Positions 36,976-44,132 of a DNA stretch of 64,000 nucleotides are shown one piece after another (the stretch's first letter is position 1; every line of letters starts with the position of its first letter). Made by a program: the position numbers and the translations under genes. The stretch comes from Hydrogenophaga sp040372165 (GTDB taxonomy: Bacteria > Pseudomonadota > Gammaproteobacteria > Burkholderiales > Burkholderiaceae_C). Location: the NCBI RefSeq assembly GCF_040372165.1, contig NZ_BAABWG010000006.1, positions 62,001 to 126,000 of the forward strand. The letters run 5' to 3'. The notes below the pieces were generated by a model. It did no database searches, was not told where the DNA came from, and saw only the letters and a program-made list of their open reading frames with translations.

Positions 36976-38106
36976 TTAGAACGTGCCCATGCGGAACGCC
37001 TTGGGCCGGTACACGGTCAGCGCAATACGCTCTTCCACCAGCACCGTTGCCATGTTCTTCACAAAGTTGTCCCGGTCGTCGTAGGACACCTGCACGCTGG
37101 CCTGCTCACGGTCCCAAATCTGGGCACCCATGCCAAACGCACCGCACAGGAACGTGCCCTCCGCAATGGCCGTGCTGGTAACCACAGGCACGCCCCACAG
37201 GCTGGGTGCCGTTGCAGCACCCGGGGTGCCCAGCAGGTACTCGCCAGTGGTGGTTTTGTTCAGCTCCAGGTCGGCCCAGTCGTTGGGGTGCAGCAGCACA
37301 CCGTCCGGGGTGAGTTCGTCAGCAGCAAGTGCGGCAAACGTGCGGCGGATGCGGTCCAGCGAGTTTTCACCAGACACGGCACCGGGGGCTGCAACAAAGT
37401 TGCCCGCGTGCAGGATGCCTTCGAGTCCACCACCCGTGCCGTCACCGTTCAGCAGTTGAGCGTCCTCAGCGTCGGCCAAGCCTTCCAGCAGCCGTCCGTT
37501 GATGTAGCCCTGCAACTGGGCCGAGTCCGCCAACACCTGCTTGGACAGCGGAATCCAGTGTGCCAGCGTGCGCACAGGACTTTCCAGCAGTTGGAAGGTC
37601 ACGCCGGATTCAGGCTTGGTCACGTTCTCAACGGCGGGGCTGCCGTACTGTGGGCCAGCGTTGTTGGTGAACACCAGTTCGCGCGTGAACTCCACCATGT
37701 TCTGGCTGGTTTGGCCAATGGGCAGCAGGTCACGCACACGGCGACGACGCGCTGGCCCAGCGACGATACCCGGCACGCGCATGGCAGGCGACAGCACTTG
37801 GCCGTCCGTCACGATTGCCGCTTTGTTGGCATGCACCAAGCCAGCGGGCAGGTCAATGCGGCAGGACTTGCCGTTGCCTTGCAGCAGAGACTTGAAGTTG
37901 GCATGGTCAAAGATGTGATTGGCCAGATTGCCACCCTTGCGCTCGGGCACGGGGGCACCGCTTGCACCACGCTGTTCCAGCGCCAGCAGACGGTCCACGA
38001 TTTCCGCTGACTTGTTGTCCAGGCGTTGGGTGTACTCCGCCAAGTCGGTGTTCAGTTTGCGCAGGCCGGCTTCCAGCACCTGCTTCGAAATGTATTGATC
38101 AGACAT
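36976..38106 (-). CDS. HK97-type phage major capsid protein
   Basis: 376 residues with a short helical N-terminus (about 1-50, like a reduced scaffolding delta domain), a variable linker and then the HK97 fold: FTNNAGPQYGSPAVENVTKPES, TLAHWIPLSKQVLADSAQLQGYINGRL, AQLLNGDGTGGGLEGILHAG and the C-terminal GAQIWDREQASVQVSYDDRDNFVKNMATVLVEERIAL. These blocks match phage major capsid proteins. A GGAGG precedes the ATG. It is the only virion gene in the element: no portal, protease, terminase, head-tail or tail genes. It may redirect or interfere with a helper phage's capsid assembly, or build its own shell around helper components. Confidence 0.9.
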   Translation of the reverse strand: MSDQYISKQVLEAGLRKLNTDLAEYTQRLDNKSAEIVDRLLALEQRGASGAPVPERKGGNLANHIFDHANFKSLLQGNGKSCRIDLPAGLVHANKAAIVTDGQVLSPAMRVPGIVAGPARRRRVRDLLPIGQTSQNMVEFTRELVFTNNAGPQYGSPAVENVTKPESGVTFQLLESPVRTLAHWIPLSKQVLADSAQLQGYINGRLLEGLADAEDAQLLNGDGTGGGLEGILHAGNFVAAPGAVSGENSLDRIRRTFAALAADELTPDGVLLHPNDWADLELNKTTTGEYLLGTPGAATAPSLWGVPVVTSTAIAEGTFLCGAFGMGAQIWDREQASVQVSYDDRDNFVKNMATVLVEERIALTVYRPKAFRMGTF

Positions 38107-38453
38107 AGAGTCCTCCGATAGGTTGGGTCATAGATGCGCCGTGTGCCATCAACCCGTTGCCTGCATCACGCAGGGGATTCCATCTAGCTGCGACTTGCCC
38201 CATCAGAACCACGCGGTATCGCACTGGCAGCGCCGGGGGGCATGTGGTCAATTGTGTGGATGAAATAGCGCAACGCACCGCACCGTCAACACCCCACGCA
38301 GGGGCCGTTTTGGGTGCTTGGGTAGGCAACCCCTTAGCCCGGACCCCAAAAACCGACCTGGGGGCCGATTTGCTTTACCAGCGGGCCTGTTTTGGGCAGG
38401 AAAAAGGCACCCCGCAGGGTGCCCAGGTGGAGGGTCTAATACAAATGTATGGA
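38107..38453. other. Intergenic region upstream of the capsid gene
   Basis: About 350 bp with no credible gene on either strand. It holds the minus-strand terminator at 38401-38424 and several short GC-rich repeats, and must contain the capsid promoter, though no clear -35/-10 pair can be picked by eye. Confidence 0.6.
38401..38424 (-). terminator. Rho-independent terminator after the 84-residue gene
   Basis: On the minus strand, GGCACCC pairs with GGGTGCC around a 4-nt loop, followed by five T. It ends the transcript running from the replication gene side and separates it from the capsid gene. Confidence 0.8.
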
Positions 38454-38708
38454 CTAGTGCGCGGGTGGCATGGCAGGTGCCGTGGCACTCACCAGCGGGT
38501 GGCGCTGGCCAGCGGGGTCTTGCATGTAGAGCGCAACCACCGGGCCAGTCGGGGCCAGCAGCACATCGGCACCGGGCACGCCACCAGCGGCCAACAGTTC
38601 ATCGAACCGTTGTACTTGCGCTGGGGTCAAGCTTTCCAGCCAGCGGGCCAGCATGGCACCACCGGCAGCAAGAAGATCGGCAGCAGCGGATTGGGATGGG
38701 GTAGACAT
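38454..38708 (-). CDS. Small hypothetical element protein (84 aa)
   Basis: 84 residues: an Ala-rich helical N-terminus (SAAADLLAAGGAMLARWLESLTPAQVQRFDELLAAGG) and a Pro/Ala-rich tail. No family recognised. The ATG at 38708 is preceded by AAAGG. It lies 22 bp downstream of the 95-residue gene and just before a terminator, so the two are the end of one minus-strand unit. Its size and helical content would fit a small DNA-binding or packaging accessory protein, but this is not shown. Confidence 0.6.
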   Translation of the reverse strand: MSTPSQSAAADLLAAGGAMLARWLESLTPAQVQRFDELLAAGGVPGADVLLAPTGPVVALYMQDPAGQRHPLVSATAPAMPPAH

Positions 38709-38730
38709 GGGGTTCGAGCCTTTCGAAGTG

Positions 38731-39018
38731 TCAGATGGATTTCGGGAAAAATGCGCACAAGTGGAAGAGGTCGGTTGGGGCTGTTCGGAGTCGTTCACTT
38801 TTCGACTCACCCCCGGGTGGAGGAATGCACGCCGTATCTGCCAGATGCCACCGCACCGGCATGCCAATGTCGGCAGCAGCACGCAGCGTCTCTTCTTCCG
38901 AGTAGCCGCGAACGCGCATGTACCGAAGCACCTGCCGTGTGGACAACCCCGGCACGTAGGTCAACACCGTGTAGAGGCACGCGCTGGCCTTGCCAATCCG
39001 TTGTGTGTTCTTGGTCAT
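38731..39018 (-). CDS. Small HTH-like element protein (95 aa)
   Basis: 95 residues. The N-terminal half (ACLYTVLTYVPGLSTRQVLRYMRVRGYSEEETLRAAADIG) looks like a winged-helix or HTH module with a replicon-regulator flavour, and the C-terminal half is polar and Pro-rich. No named family is recognised. GGAGA lies 6 nt ahead of the ATG. It is downstream of the replication protein, separated by a hairpin and a G-rich tract. Confidence 0.6.
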   Translation of the reverse strand: MTKNTQRIGKASACLYTVLTYVPGLSTRQVLRYMRVRGYSEEETLRAAADIGMPVRWHLADTACIPPPGGESKSERLRTAPTDLFHLCAFFPKSI

Positions 39019-39061
39019 GTGAATCTCCTAGTAGCCGCCGTTCAGTACTACCTACCACCCA

Positions 39062-39153
39062 CCCGCTACCCCAAAAAGGGGTGAGCGGGGGGTGGTGGTG
39101 GTTTACCTGCCGCGCGGTGGGTTAAAGCGGGGGGTTGCGGGGGGTGCGGGGGG
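39062..39153. repeat. Hairpin plus G-quadruplex-capable tract
   Basis: CCCGCT and CCCC (39062-39072) pair with GGGG and AGCGGG (39078-39089) around AAAAA. It is followed on the plus strand by a GGTGGG and three runs of six G (39129-39134, 39139-39144, 39148-39153) separated by 3-4 nt, enough for a G-quadruplex. It sits directly behind the replication protein's stop codon. Confidence 0.6.
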
Positions 39154-39160
39154 TGTGCGT

Positions 39161-41236
39161 TTAGGCAGCCACATACTCGGCACCTTTCTCCGTCAAACGA
39201 TACGGCTTGGCCCTTCCGTTGCCTTGGTCTTCCACGGTTATGTAGCCCTGCTCCTGGCACCAATCCGTAACGCCATCTCTATCGCCGTGCTTGCCAAACA
39301 CGTTGTTCGATACGGCTGTGGAATTTGCCGTGTGGTCTGGTCGGCTGTGGAGGAACTCAAGCAGCTTCTGCGCGGCTATGTCACGTTTGCGCTCCCGGTC
39401 CTCGGTGCGTTGCTGTGCTTTGGCTTCGGCCAATTCCACAGCGTCAAGCTGGGCAACATCGGAAGGCTCCAGCAACACACCACGGCGCTCAAACACATGC
39501 ACCCCAAGTGATGCGCTGTAGTTGTGCTTCACGTGCTTAAACACGGCATAACGGCTAACGGTGTCGTGCGTGGCAGGCAGACCGTATGCGGTGGCATCCT
39601 TCTGCGGCATAGACACCAACACCCCAACGGAGCGGGCGTTGTCTGCGAACGATGACGCACCACGCAGCGAGCCTTGGTTAATCTCGTCCAGCGACGCCCA
39701 CAGCGCCGTCTTGTGCATGTGGTGCAGCAACAGGATTGCGCAGTGCGTTTCGGCGGCAAGCTGGCCCAACATCTGCATGAACACGGCAATCTCGCCGGGG
39801 TTGCTCTCTTCCAAGTGGTGCGCATACGCCACGGGGTCAATCACCAGCAGGCGCACTTTGTTGTCCTTAAGCAAGTCGCGCAACCAGCGCAATCGCTCGG
39901 TGGCCTCGGGCGCACCAAACCGGCCGTCCTTGCGCATCAGGGTCCAGCGTGCCGCTTGGTCCGCAATGGCAGCAATGTGCAGGTTCTTGCGCACCAAGTC
40001 CATGTCGTACAGCATGCCTTCCACGCTTTCATCCATCGCCTTGTACATGGCGCTAATACGGTTGTGAAAGGTCTGCGAGTCATCCTCGTACGACAAGTAC
40101 ATGCAGCGCATCGCATCGTCTGCGACAAACGGCCCGAACTCACTACCCGTGGCAGCAGCCAGCAACAAGCGCAGCGCCAAAGACGACTTGCTAACACCAC
40201 CGGGTCCGGCCAACACGGTTACGCGCCCAGCAGGGGCAAACCCGCGAATCACGAACTCAAGTGGCGTGGGCTCTTTGTCCAGCATCTCGCCGATGGCCGT
40301 GCCGTCCCAGAACGTGTCCGGGTCTTCCAACTCGGCTTCCGTGTCGGCGTTCTCGTCCGTGGCGGACAAGTGCCCTTCTTCGCGCAGCCAGTTCACCAGC
40401 TTCTTGTAGGTAAGGTGCGGCACGCCATCTTCATCCGGGACGGTGTCCAGGCACTTGGCAGCGGGTTTGGCGTGGCCGTCAAAGTGGGCTTCGTAGTACA
40501 CCGTCTGGGTGTCGTTAACCGTGCCGTGTTCATCAGCAAAGGGGCAGCGGATGTAGTGCTTGCCTTCTTGCTTGGCGTCCTCGTGCAGGTACAGCCCCGC
40601 ACTTTGCAAGGCACGCAACACGGGGTCTTCGGGCACATCCAGAATGTCCGCTGGCGCGTCCTTGGTGGCCTTGCTAGGAGCCTTAGCGGACGGCGCAAAT
40701 GGCTTGCCTGCAACGTGCTTGCTGTACGGTTTAGTTCCGGCTACGGTGGCGGGCAGGAACATGGCTTGGGACGCCACCCACGACTCAGGCTGGCACCACT
40801 CACGCAGGCCCAACGCGGTTGCAGCCTCAACGGTTGCCGCTTGCAGTTCGTTCGGGTCGATGGACTTCTCCAACGGCAGCACCACTCGGTACCGTGGCGC
40901 GTCCTTGGTGTGGCTGGCGGTGGTGTACACCCAGCCTTCCAGTCCCTCAGCACGTAGGCTGGTAGACACCTTCTGCGGTTGCGGGGGCTGCTTGGTAGCC
41001 TTGGCCTCGATGTCCAGCGTCAGCAGCGTGCGCGACTGCACGTTGTCGTCATGCCGTTTGCCCCGCACGTCACCACCCACAAAGTACGGCAACCGCTCTT
41101 TGCTGGTTTTGCTGGCATCACGCAACGGGGTTGGATCGCCCCACTCTTCGACAAAGTCTCGGAAGGTGTCGTACTCCGTGGTCTTGCCGGTGGTCTTGCG
41201 CACTCCACCTTGCACCACAAAAATCTTCAGGCCCAT
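39161..41236 (-). CDS. Element replication protein: primase-like domain plus RecA-fold ATPase
   Basis: 691 residues. The N-terminal part resembles archaeo-eukaryotic primase-like replication proteins: LLTLDIEA (about 75), then YTTASHTKDAPRYRVVLPL (about 104), a common primpol/RepA-type block. A Cys/His-containing stretch (HYIRCPFADEHG, about 225) could be a zinc site. The C-terminal half is a RecA-like ATPase (AAA_25/RepA type) with Walker A GPGGVSKSS (about 346; note the variant Ser before Lys) and Walker B LLVIDPVAYAH, and ends in a winged-helix-like tail. GGAGGAG precedes the ATG at 41236, which overlaps the upstream gene. It should start or unwind element DNA replication, like P4 alpha-type proteins. 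Confidence 0.85.
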   Translation of the reverse strand: MGLKIFVVQGGVRKTTGKTTEYDTFRDFVEEWGDPTPLRDASKTSKERLPYFVGGDVRGKRHDDNVQSRTLLTLDIEAKATKQPPQPQKVSTSLRAEGLEGWVYTTASHTKDAPRYRVVLPLEKSIDPNELQAATVEAATALGLREWCQPESWVASQAMFLPATVAGTKPYSKHVAGKPFAPSAKAPSKATKDAPADILDVPEDPVLRALQSAGLYLHEDAKQEGKHYIRCPFADEHGTVNDTQTVYYEAHFDGHAKPAAKCLDTVPDEDGVPHLTYKKLVNWLREEGHLSATDENADTEAELEDPDTFWDGTAIGEMLDKEPTPLEFVIRGFAPAGRVTVLAGPGGVSKSSLALRLLLAAATGSEFGPFVADDAMRCMYLSYEDDSQTFHNRISAMYKAMDESVEGMLYDMDLVRKNLHIAAIADQAARWTLMRKDGRFGAPEATERLRWLRDLLKDNKVRLLVIDPVAYAHHLEESNPGEIAVFMQMLGQLAAETHCAILLLHHMHKTALWASLDEINQGSLRGASSFADNARSVGVLVSMPQKDATAYGLPATHDTVSRYAVFKHVKHNYSASLGVHVFERRGVLLEPSDVAQLDAVELAEAKAQQRTEDRERKRDIAAQKLLEFLHSRPDHTANSTAVSNNVFGKHGDRDGVTDWCQEQGYITVEDQGNGRAKPYRLTEKGAEYVAA

Positions 41237-41529
41237 GATTCGACTCCTCCATGTGGCAGGTTGTGCGCGATTGCTGGCAGCACCGTTGCCATGACCGTTG
41301 CGTACTCGTCTGCGTAGGCATCCACAACCGTTGCGGGTGGCACTGTGGGTGTCCACACGACGGCAACCGCGCCGAACATGTTGCGGTCCTGTTTCACCGT
41401 GAAGCTGTAGCCACTGTCACCCAAGCGGTGCGGCCCGGAGATCACAGGGTTCTTCAACCGTGGGGGTGGTGTCTGCCCTGCTGTGCGTGCCTGGAAGTGC
41501 GCTTTCAGCGCTTCTGAAAACGTGCTCAT
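41227..41529 (-). CDS. Hypothetical element protein (100 aa)
   Basis: 100 residues beginning MSTFSEALKAHFQARTAG, with a central VISGPHRLGDSGYSFTVKQDRNMFGAVAVVWTP that looks like a small beta fold and a helical C-terminus. No family recognised. It overlaps the preceding HTH gene (start) and the replication gene (end), so the three are translationally coupled. A replication accessory role is inferred from position only. Confidence 0.65.
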   Translation of the reverse strand: MSTFSEALKAHFQARTAGQTPPPRLKNPVISGPHRLGDSGYSFTVKQDRNMFGAVAVVWTPTVPPATVVDAYADEYATVMATVLPAIAHNLPHGGVESWA

Positions 41530-41753
41530 GCTTTGCCCTTCCGAATAGTGTTGCGCTCGATAAGGGCCATGACCTCTGCCTTGGGGTATAGGAAGCGCCC
41601 GCCCAGCGACACCACGGTGACGCCTTCTCGGCGCATGAGTTCGCGGGCAGTTGCGTTGGTGCTGCCTCCGAGCATCGCGCCCACCTGGGCAGCAGTGAGC
41701 ATCACCTGTTCGGGCTGGGTACGAGGGTTTAGTGCTGTCTTGCGTTGAGCCAT
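41526..41753 (-). CDS. Excisionase-like HTH protein
   Basis: 75 residues with a MerR/excisionase-type winged HTH: MLTAAQVGAMLGGSTNATARELMRREGVTVVSLGGRFLYPKAEVMALI. This fold is typical of Xis/AlpA-like small DNA-binding proteins. It is the first gene of the replication operon and follows a promoter region with a palindrome (41842-41855). It may control replication genes or help excision. Confidence 0.8.
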   Translation of the reverse strand: MAQRKTALNPRTQPEQVMLTAAQVGAMLGGSTNATARELMRREGVTVVSLGGRFLYPKAEVMALIERNTIRKGKA

Positions 41754-41977
41754 GTTCTTGGTCCTCTGTTGCTGGCTGCCACCACGGCAGCCGCTAGGTC
41801 AATGGTCGAGTGCTTTTCCGGCACCAACGGAAACAATCTGGCCGCTACCGAGCGGTATCTCTTAACTCTCTGCTGCGGAAAGAATAGCTAACTCAATGCC
41901 CCGCTAGCGAAATCAGGCCGTTGGGGGGTCGTAAAAATGCCCCCGGAATGCGGACGCAAAACGCGGGGGCTGAGGGG
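41754..41977. promoter_or_regulatory. Leader/promoter region of the replication operon
   Basis: 224 bp without a gene. It holds a palindrome CCGCT-ACCG-AGCGG (41842-41855), the AT-richer stretch around 41858-41900, and at its far end the terminator of the 61-residue gene. It is the natural place for the operon's promoter and regulator binding, and possibly the replication origin, but no iteron series is seen. Confidence 0.5.
41933..41970 (-). terminator. Terminator after the 61-residue gene
   Basis: On the minus strand, GCCCCC (41965-41970) pairs with GGGGGC (41939-41944) around a 20-nt loop, followed by ATTTTT. It separates the integrase-side unit from the replication operon. Confidence 0.7.
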
Positions 41978-42163
41978 TTAGGGCTTGGGAAACTTGCGTG
42001 GGTCACCGTACACGCGGCACTCCAGCTTCCAGCCGTACTTGCGAGCCGTCTTCCGAGAGCAGACGACGTACTTGCCTTCTGCTGTTACGGCGATGCACAC
42101 ACGGATGTGGTTGGACGCCAGCGCGGCATCCATTGCTTTTGCGGGGTCTTCGAACTTGGTCAT
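41978..42163 (-). CDS. Small hypothetical element protein (61 aa)
   Basis: 61 residues: MTKFEDPAKAMDAALASNHIR, then a beta-rich VCIAVTAEGKYVVCSRKTARKYGWKLECRVYGDP. No family recognised. AGGAG lies 7 nt upstream of the ATG. It is followed by a terminator. Basic residues are frequent, so nucleic-acid binding is possible, but this is a guess. Confidence 0.6.
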   Translation of the reverse strand: MTKFEDPAKAMDAALASNHIRVCIAVTAEGKYVVCSRKTARKYGWKLECRVYGDPRKFPKP

Positions 42164-42251
42164 GGCGTACTCCTGTAGAACATGGGCCAATGCTCGACAA
42201 GACTCAGGAGAGTTCGCAAGATCTTTCTTGACCGCAAAGGGTGAAAGATTC

Positions 42252-42482
42252 TTACTGCCGGTTGTTGCGCCGTGGGTACCACGGATGGGCGTTGCGCATG
42301 TCCTGCAGCCAGTCCAGCGCGTCGGCCTGCAGGATGTAGCGCCTGCGACCCAAAAGGAAGAACGGGGGTCGTGGGTCTTGCCGTGCCAGTTGCTCCACGG
42401 TGGACTCAGGCAAGCCCAGCACCACGCATAGCTCTTCAAAGCTCCATGCGGGTTTGGCTAGGGTTGCGGGTGTGAGGTCCAT
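42252..42482 (-). CDS. AlpA-like excisionase/regulator
   Basis: 76 residues with the compact AlpA/excisionase HTH layout: SFEELCVVLGLPESTVEQLARQDPRPPFFLLGRRRYILQADALDWLQDM. AlpA-type proteins activate integrase or replication genes in P4-like satellites and cryptic prophages. It is two genes from the integrase, on the same strand. Confidence 0.8.
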   Translation of the reverse strand: MDLTPATLAKPAWSFEELCVVLGLPESTVEQLARQDPRPPFFLLGRRRYILQADALDWLQDMRNAHPWYPRRNNRQ

Positions 42483-42514
42483 GCAGGCAAGTCTGCACGG
42501 CCTACCCGCTGGGT

Positions 42515-42961
42515 TTACGTCTTACCGGGGTGTGACGTCTTTATCTGCATCCACGTGACGCCCTCCGCTTGAAGAACCCGGTCAAGCGTTCGCTCCGATA
42601 CTCCAAGATTCGCAGACACTTTCGCTTTGGTTGCGTGCCGGTACGCCAATCCGTGCAGCGTCTTGCGGATGTCTTCAACTAACAGCCGCTTGGTCTTCGT
42701 CTCGGCCTGCGCTGCCGCTTGGTGTCTACGTGATCGGGTCAACTCCGTAGCCACCCACTCGGCCCAAACGCCCCGCGCTTTGGTTGGGTCATCCTCCAAC
42801 GCTTCGATCAGGTCTTCTGCTGCGAATCGCGCGTTGTCGTCTTGGCGTAACCCACGAACGTGCTTCGACAAGATCTCAATCGCCTTCGCAACCGCCTTGG
42901 GGTTGCCCAACGCGAAGTCGGCCCAAGCTGGGTTAAGCAACGGTGCAATCGGCCTACGCAT
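42515..42961 (-). CDS. Element HTH protein (148 aa)
   Basis: 148 residues, charged and helical, ending in a helix-turn-helix (LAYRHATKAKVSANLGVSERTLDRVLQAEGVTWMQI). It starts MRRPIAPLLNPAWADF and overlaps the integrase stop by 8 bp, so it is co-translated with it. Likely a DNA-binding regulator of integration or excision; no named family recognised. Confidence 0.65.
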   Translation of the reverse strand: MRRPIAPLLNPAWADFALGNPKAVAKAIEILSKHVRGLRQDDNARFAAEDLIEALEDDPTKARGVWAEWVATELTRSRRHQAAAQAETKTKRLLVEDIRKTLHGLAYRHATKAKVSANLGVSERTLDRVLQAEGVTWMQIKTSHPGKT

Positions 42962-44069
42962 TGATTCGCCTCAGTTCCGCTTCCCATGCCACAGCGGCTG
43001 CGCGCCGTTCGCTTGCATAGTCGTGGTGGTTGTACACGGCCATTACGCCCTGCATCTGGTGGTTTAGGCACTTCTCCACAACATACGGTGGAGCAAACGC
43101 TGCAACCCGCGTGGCAAAGGTACGGCGCAAGTCGTGCGGTGTAAATCCCGGGCCGTTGCGCTTCAACCATGCCTGCACTGCCGTGGGGCTGTACACGCAG
43201 AACAGGTGGCCGTCGTGGTTGCCAAACTGCTCACGCACAAACGGCACAACTGGCACCCAGTGCGGTCGGGCGGACTTGTTCTCTGGGATATGCCACGTGT
43301 CCCCCTGCACGTGCTGCTGCATCGCGGCCTGCCCCTCGCTTATGCGCAAGCCAGTAGCCAGCAAGGCACGTAGCAACGGACCGTAGTGGTGTTCCAGGCG
43401 CAGCACCCAGCGTATCTCGTCGTCCGTCAGTACGCGTTGCCGTGGCTTTTCGGTACCGCCTACCGTGCGGGCTTTGGTGCGGGCCAGTGGGTTTGCTTCC
43501 AAGTGCCCCCGCTCCACCGCGTAGTCCAGTGCCATCTTCCAAACGGCCAAACATCTGTTGGCGGCAACGGGGTGTTCGTCTGCGTACTGCTTCAGGCGGT
43601 CCACCATGTCCCGTGTGGTTAGCTGGGTCAGCTTTACACGGCCCAACCAAGTTTCGCCTTTGCCCACGTACACAAGAATGTTCTTGCTCACCTTGTACTC
43701 GCGGGAGTCGAACCACTCGCGCAGCAGCGCCCCAAACGTTATGGCTTCGGGCACTCCGCGCCGTGCCAGTGTGGTGGCCACATCGCGGGCCTCAGCCAAA
43801 GACACACGCGGCCACTCACCAAGGTTCTGTGTGCGCCATGCCGATTTGGGCTTGTCACTACGCACGGCACCACGGGCAAGGGGCAACGGCGCAACGCCGA
43901 GCTTCCGTGTGCGGTAAAGCCAGGTCTTGCGGCCAGACGGGTAGCATCTCAAGTAAAGTCCCTTGGTTGCTGGGTCTGACACCAGCGCCGACTTTGCAGG
44001 CGGTGCCATCTTCCGGATTGCGGTTTCAGTCATCTGCATTTTGGTTATCGCTTCCGTTATCGTTTGCAC
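42954..44069 (-). CDS. Tyrosine integrase of the element
   Basis: 371 residues, P4-integrase type. The N-terminal DUF4102-like region (TETAIRKMAPPAKSALVSDPATKGLYLRCYPSGRKTWLYR) is followed by an arm-binding domain and the catalytic domain. The first Arg is in LLATGLRISEG, the H-x-x-R in TPHDLRRTFATR, the His in CLNHQMQG and the nucleophile Tyr in MAVYNHHDY, so all are intact. It ends the element beside attR. Start is 44069, with 44039 as an alternative. It presumably recombines the ATGGGCA overlap in the phosphatase gene. Confidence 0.95.
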   Translation of the reverse strand: MQTITEAITKMQMTETAIRKMAPPAKSALVSDPATKGLYLRCYPSGRKTWLYRTRKLGVAPLPLARGAVRSDKPKSAWRTQNLGEWPRVSLAEARDVATTLARRGVPEAITFGALLREWFDSREYKVSKNILVYVGKGETWLGRVKLTQLTTRDMVDRLKQYADEHPVAANRCLAVWKMALDYAVERGHLEANPLARTKARTVGGTEKPRQRVLTDDEIRWVLRLEHHYGPLLRALLATGLRISEGQAAMQQHVQGDTWHIPENKSARPHWVPVVPFVREQFGNHDGHLFCVYSPTAVQAWLKRNGPGFTPHDLRRTFATRVAAFAPPYVVEKCLNHQMQGVMAVYNHHDYASERRAAAVAWEAELRRINA

Positions 44070-44092
44070 CGCATTATCTGGGGTTTATCTGG
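44043..44092. repeat. TTATC-type repeats beside attR
   Basis: GGTTATCG (44043-44050), GTTATCG (44056-44062), TTATCTGG (44074-44081) and TTATCTGG (44085-44092) form a short series at the integrase 5' end. GGTTATCG recurs at attL (34911-34918). These are candidate integrase or excisionase arm sites. Confidence 0.45.
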
Positions 44093-44132
44093 ACCCTACC
44101 AACATTTAAACCCTTGTTTTTACTAGGTTTTC

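Noticed and set aside
36976..38106. Encapsulin instead of phage capsid
   Set aside because: The integrase, AlpA-like and primase-like context and the N-terminal delta-like helix favour a phage-type capsid; no cargo enzyme gene for an encapsulin is adjacent.
39066..39263. 65-codon minus-strand frame over the G-rich tract
   Set aside because: Pro/His-rich translation of a repeat, overlapping the end of the replication gene; no ribosome-binding site.
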